Both the position numbers and the translations under genes were made by a program. The notes below the pieces were generated by a model. It had not been told where the DNA came from, did no database searches, and saw only the letters and a list, made by a program, of their open reading frames with translations. A DNA stretch of 64,000 bases from Rehmannia glutinosa. Lineage: Eukaryota > Streptophyta > Magnoliopsida > Lamiales > Orobanchaceae. Position 1 is the stretch's first letter. Each line of letters starts with the position of its first letter. The stretch covers positions 53,518,659 through 53,582,658 of the forward strand of contig CM071932.1 of the NCBI GenBank assembly GCA_016081115.2, written 5' to 3'. This document shows positions 23,401 to 34,409 of this stretch, one piece after another.

Positions 23401-24798
23401 TTTCTTTTATCAAGGACCTAACTCAAATTATTTTATTTTACTAAAACAGCCCTGGACCCTCTGACTTCAATTCTTAATTAAAATATTTTAATTTCTCAAA
23501 AACCCCTTGACTTATCGGACCGCCTTGACCGATTAATACCCGATCGCGGGCGACTTCCTCGTCTTGCGATTTGAATCTATAACGGGACTTATGTTCCACC
23601 TAATCATTCAAGATATCGAAGATTGCTTATCCTCCCGATAATCATCTTCATCCAAATAACTCCACCAACGCCATAATTACCTTACGCAAATTTTTCGAAA
23701 ACTTTTCATTAACTGCTTCCCGAATCAATAATACTCGACTGCCTGGTTGACTACATGAACTTGTGTTACTTTCCTGCTTGAGTCAACTTGGTGTGTCGAG
23801 CTCACGAATCGGAATGGATACGTCGGGGATGGAACCGGGCAAGGCTCGGCTCATGCTATTCCACTCTTCCTACCCCATCGTCCCTAATCCCGCAAATCGA
23901 GGGACGGAGTTTGTCCAAGGAAGCGGGTCGTAGTACTTGAGGTATAATCATGATTATGACAAATCCAGAGCCTTGCTAGCTCCACATGTGGGATTTTGTC
24001 TTTGCACATGGAGCGATAAGGTGACGCGTCTTGGACCATCTTGCTCGGGGAGTTACAAGGAAGAACGAAGGAATCATTTGCCTCGATCCACACGATTAGG
24101 AGTTAATCGGACCCGTTTGGTTGGCGCTACAAATCCGTGCACGCAACCGCTACTTGTATTGCATAGGTTGGCGCTACAAATCCGTGACGAACCGCTTACT
24201 TGTCTTGCATAGGATTGGCGTTACAAATCCGTGCAATCCTCCCTGTCTGAACCATAGTGCTGCGTGACCACGAACTATTTTCTTAAAACTATATAAGTAT
24301 GTTACTTAATATATTTATCACGACGCTTGTGGATCGTGTGTGAAATCATGCATCATCTCTCACGTGTTTTCATACACTAAATTTCTCGCATTAACTAATT
24401 ATATCGCCACAATTGCACACGATCACCCCATCCACTGAGATTTACGTCTCATTCCCTCCTCGTTTTCTAACCTTTAGATGAAGAGTTCGTTCAAGACATC
24501 GAACCTACCGCAGATTGAATCCTGTCTATCCGTGATGTGGAGCGACAATTCCTTTTACTTTTATTTGTTGTTGGACTCCTTCATTTATTTTTGTTTGGGT
24601 GTAAGTTAATTCGATAATCTTTTTGGGTTGTATTCGTATACCGCCGGACTTTAAGATTATGTAATCTGTGCTCGTGTTTATTTTAATTCCACTGCATTAG
24701 ACTACTCTATTTCACTGAGTTTGGTATCTTTGGTTTAGGCTCATTGATTTATTTGTTTAAGTGATTGATCGTTGTCGCGTCACGTTTGGGGCGTGACA
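20418..24798 (+). repeat. Element A 3' LTR
   Basis: 4381 bases, TGTGAAGCCC to GGGGCGTGACA. Sequence is nearly the same as the 5' LTR in AT-rich parts. Differences concentrate as short indels in the GC-richer stretch 23515-24260. The stem-loop is at 24436-24451 (TGAGA/TCTCA). The minisatellite is shorter (about 21330-21570). Confidence 0.92.
21330..21570 (+). repeat. CTTCAAA minisatellite in element A 3' LTR
   Basis: Same unit as in the 5' LTR, with fewer copies. Confidence 0.8.
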
Positions 24799-25731
24799 GT
24801 AATACCCGGTATTAGAATTTGAATCTTAAAATTTAGGGAAATTTTTTCGCAATTTTTAAGGAATTAGATTAGTAATTTATTGTGATTTATAGCTAATTAA
24901 GATTATTATTTAAATTATATAATTCGGGTAGAAATTATAAATTTAATTACGGGGCTTCCTATTATTTTCAATCCAAAATCGAATTATTATAAGTCCAATT
25001 ACGATAAAAATAAGCCTTCTTTCAGTTCATTTGTGGCCCAAATCACCAAACTCAATTTAAAAGTCCATTTAAAAACTTACTATATATAGTTATTTCCATA
25101 TTTGGAAATAACCAGAAATTAGAAACTTTCCATTCCTGGTAAGAACTTCACTCTCTCATCCTCCAGCTTTTCCGGTGGATGTCCGGTCGCCGGCCACCAC
25201 CACCGCCGTTGTCGGCCGCCGGCCACCAGCGGTGGAAATTAACAAACCATACCTCATTCAAACCCTTTCGTTGCCCTCGTTCCAAATCCGAAGTCAAAAT
25301 TTCAATTTGAATCCCCGATCACCGGCCAATCGCCTGTAAAGTTGTAAATTCGAAATCTTTGACTCTAGATCTACGGAGATCCGACCGTTGGATTTTCACA
25401 AACCTTATACCGTTAGAAAGCCCATTCAATTAGCTTTCTAACGCCACCTCCCAATCTCAGATCGGAGCTCTAGATCGTCGGAAAATCGCCGGAGACATCT
25501 GTAAAAAACCATATTCCGAAGTCACCGGCGGCGCCACCTTTGACTGTCGATTCCCGGCGATCCACCGGTCCAAAATTGATGAGTCTTATACCATTATCTT
25601 CGTCTCTTCAAGGGCTTCGAATCCCACCAATCAATTTCATGATCGTAGTTCGTTTCCATCGATAGTCGGAGTTGGAAGTTGACGAATTTTAGCTTGTTTT
25701 ATTTCTTTTTCCAACTATATTTCCATCTCCA

Positions 25732-25737
<6 letters not shown>

Positions 25738-25807
<70 letters not shown>

Positions 25808-25912
25808 CCTGCCGCTGAGGTGTGTGTGCGTGTAGGTGTGTATGTGTGTGCAGGTGTGTGTGTGTGTGTTTGTGTGTGTCTCAGTGTGTGCGTGTGGGTG
25901 TGTGTTTTTTTT
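25738..25912 (+). repeat. (CT)n then (GT)n microsatellite
   Basis: About 70 bases of CT repeats, then a degenerate GTGTGT tract. The 80- and 67-codon frames across it are low-complexity and not genes. Confidence 0.95.
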
Positions 25913-26554
25913 TTGGTGTGAGTGAGGTGCTAAGGTGGCCAGAACTCATCGCCGCCGGCCATGAGCGGTGTCGGCAACGGGAAAGGGGTGGAGGTGGTGT
26001 AGGGGGGGTTGAAGGTGAGGAGTAATGGAGTTTTGGGAAGGCCACTTAGAATCTGAAATTCTTTTGGACTTGGTTAAAATTTCCAAAAACTTAATTTTGA
26101 CCCATTTAAGTTTCAGTTTAGTCCCCCTCATATTAACTCTTCCATAATTAGGATTTGACCCCAATTAGGTTATTGAAATTCGAAATTGGTCCCTAGATTT
26201 TTGGAACCAATTTTCAGATTTTACTAAACTACCCCAAACCTTTTTAATTAAAATTTCTTAAGTCCTAAGTTTCTCGTTTTCGACCCGAAAGGGGTCAAAC
26301 GAACTCCGATTGACCTCAAATTTGAACCATAGTCTCGTTATACCCTTCTCATGTGCAAGGTCTATTCAAAATTACCAAAATGCCCCTCTATCCTCCAACT
26401 TCAAGAAAACAAGACCCAAACATCCTTATTATTCCGTTTTGCTCCTAATTTCTTCATTTCACATCCAAATGCCCCCAAATTTTAAGGATAGGTTTATATA
26501 GCACATTTAAATTATTATATATTATTATATTTCCATTCCAGGCTTCTAAGACAT

Positions 26555-28112
26555 TATTGGGAAATTTATTGTTTAGATTTTGATGAATGCCATATAAAAC
26601 TTAGAATAGGAAGTTGGCACCCCATTTTTGCTGTAAACTGTATTGTAATAAATAGGGCTGGTCAAGCTGAGTTAAGTCAGCTATGACTAAACATGCAAAA
26701 AGACAATCAAGACTAGAAGGAACACTCATTTTGCAAGACAACCGAGTATGGCAAAGAAGAAGAAGACATGGACTCGATCAAGGAACAGTGAGATGCGGTG
26801 AGTGGAGTATCGATCAAGTCAACTCAAAATAGCCAAGTCTCAAGTTGAAGTGACAGGAGAGTCATCCAATGATTGGAAGCTGACTCTAAGTCACTTGGGG
26901 AAAGCAAGGAAATGCGGTCAAGGCGAGACAACTGAAAGAGATCCGTTGCACAAAATCAAGAGAATTACTTAAACAAGTAATATCTCCATGCTACCTTTCT
27001 CGAAGTGCTCGGTCCCCGGGGCGTGCAAGAGGAATAAACCAATGGGAAGCACTACACCGTGTCGAACTCGAAAAGTCAAAGAACAATTCATACGAGGAAG
27101 TGGCAATTTCAAGGATCGCAACAGACAAGCCAACGTCCACAAGTGACTTTCAAAAATAAGCTATTTCTTCAAGAGGCGATTTTTGAAAGATCACTATAAA
27201 AGGCGAGGAATGACTCGAGAGAAGGTTACAACCACGAATATTCAAGAAATCATTTGAATCAGAACTGAAATATTCTCAAATCATTCAAGATTAATCCTCA
27301 AGCCTACATTACGAATCACATCAATCCAACACTCACCGTGAAGGAAAGATAACTTCAAATCGGTTGAAGAGGAAACTTTTGAAGAAAAGGGGTCTACATT
27401 CCACGAAGGATTGTAGGAAGGTTCAAGGTCGAACCGGTCTCGAGTTTTTGGAGGGCTTCGTGATCAAATCCAAAGAGCTTGAGCAAGTGGGTTGTAGTAG
27501 CAAGCGCAAACCCTGCCTGAAGAAGCGAGTCGTCACGAGAAGCCACCGAGTGATCAAGGCATCTCCAGATCGAGTCCCAAAGGATCAAGTCACTTGTGTG
27601 ATCAAGACACTTGTATCTGACTATTACCACTTTGTATATCTTGATCAATACCTAGTGGATTCCTCCGGGGAGTTGGAGAAGAGAGGAGTAGAAGAATTAC
27701 CCCATCTTGAACCTCTATAAAAACTTATCGTGTCATTTACATTTCAAAGACTTTAATTCATGCATCTTATTTGTTTAACTCTGCTGATAAATTTGCTATC
27801 CACTTGATAATTTCTAAGTACTAAAACCTAGTATTAAATCATTGCTAAACCAAAATTAAGGGTGTTAAGTCTTCCGCTGAAAACAAACTACAGTTGAGCT
27901 AATTCAATCTTAACAAATGACTTATTCTATCAACGGCTCGTCGAGTCCGCTGAGTGACTAACTCTCTTGATTAACTAAATTGGCTGTCCACCAAGGACAC
28001 AGCTGTGTAGTATCAACTCTGAACTTTAAAAAGGACTAAATCAAAAAGTTGGTATGGTTTATTAAACCCCCCCCCCTTCTAAACCTTACACTCACACCCC
28101 TTGGGACCTACA
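26555..28112 (+). repeat. Solo copia-type LTR inside element B
   Basis: Flanked by perfect GACAT duplications (26550-26554 and 28113-28117). It starts TATTGGGAAATTTATTG (a TG start with G to A likely) and ends GGGACCTACA, with the C-run and pyrimidine-rich stretch (28067-28095) that many plant copia LTRs show before their end. There is no interior, so it is a solo LTR left by recombination. The open frame 27364-27720 lies within it, has no recognisable domain and is not counted as a gene. Confidence 0.68.
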
Positions 28113-28983
28113 GACATATTATGCTATTTTGTGTAGGAGACGAGATTGAGCCCGGGAACTAGGACTTGCATCATGCACAATCATTTTGCACATCAAAAAG
28201 GTGGGGTTATCTTTATACTTAACCGTGTACTATTGCTATTCAATGCAAGTTGACTGTTTAATTAATCATGATTAGTATGTTTTGCATGAATCCCATGTTG
28301 CGGTTGTACCGTACATGTTACATATTTATGTGTTGTGGTGACGATCACTTCACATTATGAGCTCGTACATATTATAAAGTTACGGTCCGTCCGTACAAAT
28401 TCCACGTATGATGCATCTCTGCTAGTTGTAATTAATTACGCAGTCGCTTAGGTGTACCCCACTGAGTGTATTTTCATAGCACTCATCCCACATTATATTT
28501 TTCAAATTGAGGCGAAGTATGACACGAAGACTTGGGCATGATGAAATATTTTTGTAGTTCCAAAGTCCCTATTTATCTCTTTCTTAAACTTTGAACTGAT
28601 AAACCGATGTCTGTAAATAAGTTTTCCTTTGTTTACTGTTGAGATGAGCTGTGACTCATCTACTTATATAATGCTTCCGCTGTATTTTGTGAATTGGGTT
28701 AACCCGCCTATGAGCGTGGTTATTTGATGTTGGTTTGAAATGCTCTGTCGATGTTGAAAGTTATTTAAAGTTAGGTACACACTAATGTAGCGTTTCTTAT
28801 GCCCAAAACTACATTTTTCAAAATTGGGGCGCTACAGGTGAAGATATGATTTATAGAATAAACATAATCATTGTAATATATACGAACAGAACTGACATAT
28901 AGTGATATTGATATTAGTTATAGTCAAATACTATTTATTATTTTGATAAAATACATATATTATATCTAGATATAATTGATAAT

Positions 28984-29278
28984 ATAGACTCACTTTTGGT
29001 ATAAAGTAGGAATACCATTTATAAAAAAATTCTAATTTTTACACATGTAAAATAGGAACCATTTATAATATTTTCCTAATTTATATACATATAAAGTAGG
29101 AATACCATTTACAATCTTTTCTTATAATATTTTCCTAATTTACATAATTACAACGATTTTCTTAAAATATTTTCCTAATCTAAGCATTTATAATAATTAC
29201 CATTTATAATGTTTACAATTGTTTCCTAATATAAGAAGTAAAAAGAGCGGGAAAAGTATTTTTTCAGACTTCTGCTAT

Positions 29279-29313
<35 letters not shown>

Positions 29314-29640
29314 AAATGGTATTCCTACATTATATATGTATATAAATTAGGAAAATATTACAATTGGCAATAAATTAAGAAAATATTATAAATGGTATTC
29401 CTATTTTATTTTATATATGTTTAAAAATTAGGAGTCCAAAACAAAAAAAAAATCCGCTCTTTTTATTTCTTATATTCGGTAATATTTTAATTAAGGAAAA
29501 TATTGTAAATGATATTCCTACTTTATATATATATATATATGAAAAATATTATGAATGATATTCCTATTTTATATGTATAAAAATTAGGAAAGTTTTATGA
29601 ATGGTATTCCTAATTTATACCAAAGGTGAGTCTGTACTAT
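28984..29640. repeat. Large imperfect inverted repeat around a TA tract
   Basis: The arms are about 300 bases long. They start GACTCACTTTTGGTATAAAG (28986) and end with its inverse CCAAAGGTGAGTC (about 29620-29633), and both contain repeated 'aggaataccatttataa' or its complement. The centre is a TA microsatellite (29281-29310). The sequence belongs to the Helitron family of this region, so it probably arose from two copies head to head. Confidence 0.6.
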
Positions 29641-29641
29641 C

Positions 29642-29645
<4 letters not shown>

Positions 29646-29732
<87 letters not shown>
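29646..29732 (+). repeat. (TC)n(TA)n microsatellite
   Basis: About 50 bases of TC followed by about 37 of TA. Confidence 0.95.
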
Positions 29733-29737
<5 letters not shown>

Positions 29738-29783
29738 CATATTTTAAATATTATTTAGTCTTTGACTATAATTAATTGAATAA

Positions 29784-31668
29784 TCTATATATATAATAGT
29801 AGAAGTTCGAAACAAAAAATTTCCCGCTCTTTTACTTCTAATATTAGGAAAATATTGTTAATCAAATATTTATTTAAATTTTTAATCGAATTTGCAGTTA
29901 TATTTTTAATTGAATTTGACACTGCTATGTGATCAGATAATTAAAATATATTTAGGGAAAAATTGACAAAATCTTACCTTAAAATAAAATATTCATCAAT
30001 CTAGAAATTTATTACCTTACAATAAAAGGACAACAATAACATTTTCAAACTGTATAACACTCAAAATGGACATCTAGGTATTATCTTTAAGAAAAAATCT
30101 TATTCAAATATTTACCAAAAATAAAATTCGTTCGTCCATTGCATTTTTAAATAAACTTCCTAAATAGACTTTTTTGGGTTGTGAAAATTTCCATCGTATT
30201 CTATGATTTCTTTTGATTGATGAGTGATTACAATAATTAATTGTTGATCAAAATGAAAAAACTCCAGGGGTCTATAACTACTGGAAATAATCGATAGACA
30301 ACGGACGTAGATGTCATGGTACAATTTCTATTCTCTGTTTCAGTTATATCATGTTTACATTCATAATTTTTTAGTGTATTATTATGATATTGCTATAAAA
30401 TTTGTGGTAATACAACTACAGTTTATATCTAATGAAAAATAGTTTGTTATATATTTTTATTCATGGTTTTTTCTGCCATATTATTATGAATAATATCTCA
30501 ATTAAACTTTATCAATTGATTATAGAAATCTTTATTCATTCTTTTTTAAAAGTATATAGTCAATAGCATAAAAAATATATACTATATTGCCAGCATATTC
30601 ACAATGCATTCGAGCCTTTTCTCTTTCTCATTAGTTACTATAAGAAAATAAAATACAATCGCACCATTAACACCCTATTATCTTAAATTATCCACACGTT
30701 AATTCTATGATATGAACCCGGTCTAATTTTTTTTTATTTCTTACTAAGTTATACCATAGAATAAAAAATAGCAAGTTTTTGTATAGGTGGGGAAAATGTT
30801 AAGGCCATCTTTATATATTTTTATATTATATGTATGAATAAATTTATGAAATGATTATTGATTCTTGAAATTTTGATTTAATTTAGAATTTTTTTTAAAA
30901 CACTTGAATGATTAGTTTTCACACAATTAATCAAAGTATTGAAATCACAATAAAAAATAACAACAATAATAATAATAATAACATGCATCTAATTTATTAC
31001 TATATTTGTCTATGTCATTTTTAAAGTGGTGGTACTTTGTATGTTGCAAAAAAATTGAATTATTAGGATCCACATCTACAGATCATCTCTCAAAAAAGTT
31101 TGAAAAACCTATAAACAACAAAACATTTGAATTGAGCATTGAAACATATCCATGTCAAAAACCCCTTTCAGTGATAAATGATATTTGTTGACTATATTAC
31201 TTGGCTTCAAACTCTTTAAGCCGTATATAATATGTTTTAGAGAATTATTGGAAATATTTGTTAGATGATGTTTTCTACAAAGAACGTCAACTGAGAAAAT
31301 GCCAAGGTATCAGTTATAGACAAACTGTTTTGACTAATGCTATTATATTGAATTATTAAAATTTACTATATTTAATTGACCTTTTTAATCGATTCATTTG
31401 ATGTTTTCCAGAATTGAATTTGATATTTAAGTCTATAATTGAAAATGTAAATTTTATTAGTAATTTTGAAATTTTATTTTTATTTACTTTATATGAATAT
31501 TTTATTATTAAAATAAGTATTAAATACCAAATCATATTAATACATAGTTTTAGTATAAACCAATAAAATAAAATAATAATAATACACGTGAATAATAATT
31601 AAAATAATAATACATGTGAATAATAATAAAATAATAATATACGTGCAATGCACGTGCAGGATTACTAG
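29784..31668 (+). mobile_element. Non-autonomous Helitron
   Basis: It starts TCTATATATATAATAG at 29784 after an A. It ends with a perfect 7-base-arm hairpin ACGTGCA/TGCACGT (31641-31655), nine bases, CTAG (31665-31668), then T. It has the same 5' subterminal (GAAGTTCGAAAC..TTCCCGCTC) as the copy at 8953-10856. No Rep/helicase is present. The 61-codon frame 31006-31191 is unrecognised. Confidence 0.75.
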
Positions 31669-31939
31669 TATATATATAGGATTTGGATCAGGTGAGTCCA
31701 GATAAGTTATGTGAGTACGTGAGACCAAATCTGGAGCGTTGAGTTATTTTTTAAACGGTTTAGATTAATCATTTTTTGTTTTTTTAATGGTTAATTTATT
31801 GGAGAAAAAGACTTTTTGGTAGATCTAACTTTATATCAGTTATTAGGGGGCAGCAATTTTTGGTGGTGGCTTTTCAAATTGCTAGAATCAAGGGATCGGT
31901 TTTTATTGTGATATCTCACTTCCATATCTTCTCTTTTGA

Positions 31940-32180
31940 GTATTGTAAAACTGAAACAAGTCTAACTATTCTTCTCTATCATCAAAACACTCCCTATCTA
32001 AGTCCAAGAACTCTCCATCTATCTCTCGCGAAAGAATCCTCTAATCATCTCCCCGACAGCTTTTCTTCGAGACAGCACCAACTCGACGGCAATTATTCGT
32101 GGCGGCACAACATGTTCAAGTCGACTGTACTCATCTTCTTAACCGAGTCAACGTCCAAATCGTCTGTGGAACAAGGTTTT
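31940..32180 (+). other. Possible captured exon, function unknown
   Basis: A relatively GC-rich block (TCTCGCGAAAG.., GACAGCACCAACTCGACGGC) followed by AAGGTTTTTCC, which resembles an exon/donor border. Two frames overlap it and neither is recognised. It may be the upstream exon of the Ulp1-like remnant. Confidence 0.25.
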
Positions 32181-33293
32181 TCCCCCCTTTATTTTCTGAA
32201 TTATTTTTTAGAATTTTTGGGTTAAGTCCTTTGCACAAACATATGATCATGTATAATATTTCTTATTTTATAATAAATGTTTTTTGCTATGTTCTTGATT
32301 TAGGTTGGGGTTTAGGTAAATTATTTTCGATGTAACAGGGGGTAAATTATGTTATTGTTATATTTTCTTTAAGTATGGGGGTTTGATTACTGATGTTTTT
32401 CACTGCTTATTGTTATTGTTAATTATGCTTATGTATGGTTTGTTTTCTGCTTATGCATGTTTTATATTCTGCTTATTCCTGGTTGGGTTTATGGTTTTTT
32501 TTGTTTTTGCGATTTTTGTACTCGTTTTTTGGAAGGTTTTTTTTCTGGGGAGAAAAATTTGTTGTTTAAATTTTTTTTCTGGGGAGAAAAATCTCTTAGT
32601 TACTGTAGAGATTGTTTGCTTATTTTTTTTTTTTTGTACTAGTTTTATGAGAAATATATAATCATTGTTGCTCTATAGAAGGTTGGGTTTTTTTTAATTA
32701 ATGTTAATAGTTGTTCTTCTTGAATAAGATGAGTTTTTTTCCTTAGTGCTTGTATTTGGGGGTTTATGAGAAGATTAATTTTTTAGATCTGTATACTTTT
32801 TTAATGTTAAATGTTGCTTATTAAGGATATATGCACTGCTATCATAGACAGAAAATATTAGTTGTACATTGCAGAGATTCGTTTGTTTGCAGAGATTCGT
32901 TTGTTTTTTACTGTTAAATGTTTGCTTATTAAGTAGAAAGATCTTGCTAACGTAGGCAGAAAATGTTGCTTATTTTGTTGTAACTGTGATTTTTTGTTAG
33001 ATGATCGTATGGGTAGATGTATATGAGTTGTTTATGCTTCTAGTACAATTTGCTTATGTGTGTAGTAAATATTGCTTATAAAGACAAAAAATACTTGGTA
33101 CAAATATATTGCTTGTTAAGACCAAATATTCTGCTTGTGTTGATATAAAATGATGCTTTGATAGCATAAATGGGTTCTTTTTTAGATATTTTTGTCGTGG
33201 CTTTGTGTAGATTGATTAGTTTATATAATTGTATGCTTATACAATTATTGATTTTATTGTGTATTTAATATTTTTTGTCAATATTTTTACCAG

Positions 33294-33620
33294 GAGTATG
33301 CATCCAGAGTCTTGCAAAAGTTGTCATGTCTTGGTACAGATGTTGTTGATAAAATCCCGCTGCTTGAAAATGCACTGAAAGAGGTAATAGGGGATGCGCA
33401 ATTTTGCATAGTCCAAGAAGCAGCCATTTTCACTATGCGTCACATGGAGACGTATGTGGGAGGAGGCATCAGAAATTGGGAGGGTGGGCTGGAGAAAAAC
33501 AATGAGGCGTAAATATTGATGATGTGCAGGAAATATGCCGTTGCGATTTATTTGGATGATATGAATGAGCAGAGGGAATTGAATATGGGAGAGGCAAAGA
33601 AGTTTGCTGGAACAACGTAG
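33294..33620 (+). pseudogene. Ulp1/C48 SUMO-peptidase-like C-terminal relic without catalytic Cys
   Basis: After TTTTACCAG (acceptor-like) the frame reads ..LQKLSCLGTDVVDKIPLLEN, then AAIFTMRHMETYVGGG and GGLEKNNEA-stop. A second frame continues MMCRKYAVAIYLDDMNE to a stop at 33620. The IFTMRHMETY stretch resembles the segment after the catalytic cysteine of Ulp1-type peptidases found in plant transposons, where DCG normally precedes IFTMRH. Here that triplet is replaced (QEAAIF), so no nucleophile is present, and a frameshift follows. It lies inside the large TIR element; upstream catalytic His/Asp regions were not found. Confidence 0.55.
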
Positions 33621-34409
33621 GATTATAGTAAAACGATGTTGATGTTTTTTTATTTTGAACAAATGGTTGAACAATATATGTTGTTTTAGATTTTTAAATT
33701 TGTGGTTGGGTCTGGTTTAATTTTTAGAGTTGTTAAGCATGATGTAAATGTTATATAAGCAATATTATGGTATAACATATGCAATGTTATATATACAAGC
33801 GATAAAATTTTGATGGCGCAATGTTTGCTTTGACAGAGTCTAAGATGAATTTTTGGTGTCCGAAATTTAAATTCATGTTGGGCTTCAGAAATTATTTGTA
33901 CACTCCGTCCGTTGCTTAGACATATTATTAGTCCTCCCTTTCAAATGTATTATTACTAAAATATATCAGAGTGTATTTTAAACATCTATTGTATAGTCAA
34001 GCATGGAACATAGAGTCAATAAATAAGCAACAATGTTCATGTTCATAAGCAACTTTCTAAGAACAGTTAAGCAACACTTTATGTATACCTAAGCAAATGA
34101 TTGGTCTTAAAAATGTGAAACTCGTGAAATTAATTTAATAGTGAATATGCAACATATATTCAATAGATAAGCAAAAAATATATAGATAGTTAGCAAATTA
34201 TTTCTTCGTACTAAGAGACACTATTTGACATTTTGTCGTGCATATGCAACAAATACTCTATGGACAAGCAATATAAGTCTGTTATGTAAGCAATATTTCT
34301 TTTTTTTTTTGTGCATAAAATGACAGTTTCTTAAGCAGACAATTTTACTGTAAGAAAGCAAATTAAAATCAATAAATAAGCAACATTGATCATGTTCATA
34401 AGCACCTTT

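Larger units (their letters stand above)
12559..24798 (+). mobile_element. Ty3/gypsy chromovirus A, long LTRs, decayed interior
   Basis: A complete structural insertion of 12,240 bases with perfect five-base duplications GTAAT (12554-12558 and 24799-24803) inside the 3' LTR of element B. The 5' LTR is 12559-17028, the interior 17029-20417 and the 3' LTR 20418-24798. The two LTRs are near-identical through their AT-rich stretches, so insertion was fairly recent. The interior is shorter than either LTR and lacks a recognisable gag. Pol is broken by many frameshifts, so it cannot move by itself. Confidence 0.93.
10974..28836 (+). mobile_element. Ty3/gypsy chromovirus B, internally deleted and host to nested insertions
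   Basis: The LTRs start TGTAATACCCG (10974, and 12553 resumed after the insertion) and end GGGGCGCTACA (28836). Flanking five-base duplications are GGTGG (10969-10973) and GGTGA (28837-28841), four of five matching. The 5' LTR keeps only its first 705 bases and is fused to integrase. The 3' LTR is interrupted by element A at its fifth base pair or so, and by a copia-like solo LTR at 26555. Tens of substitutions separate the two LTR copies over 700 bases, so B is clearly older than A, as nesting requires. Confidence 0.85.
24799..28836 (+). repeat. Element B 3' LTR (main part), interrupted
   Basis: Continues the LTR begun at 12553. It contains the GC-rich CCGGCCACC block (25180-25230), a long CT/GT microsatellite (25738-25912), the solo LTR insertion (26555-28112), then 28118-28836. 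The latter part holds a stem-loop, TGAGTG (28463-28468) pairing with CACTCA (28480-28485), 350-375 bases before the end GGGGCGCTACA. Confidence 0.85.

Noticed and set aside
25679..26025. Frames rich in SLSLSL and CVCVCV
   Set aside because: Translation of CT and GT microsatellites.
27364..27720. 118-codon frame in the copia-like solo LTR
   Set aside because: Wholly within an LTR bounded by GACAT duplications, no domain, no start context or homologue I recognise.
32383..32661. 92-codon hydrophobic frame (many F/L/V)
   Set aside because: Reads T-rich DNA; hydrophobicity follows from composition, not from a membrane protein.
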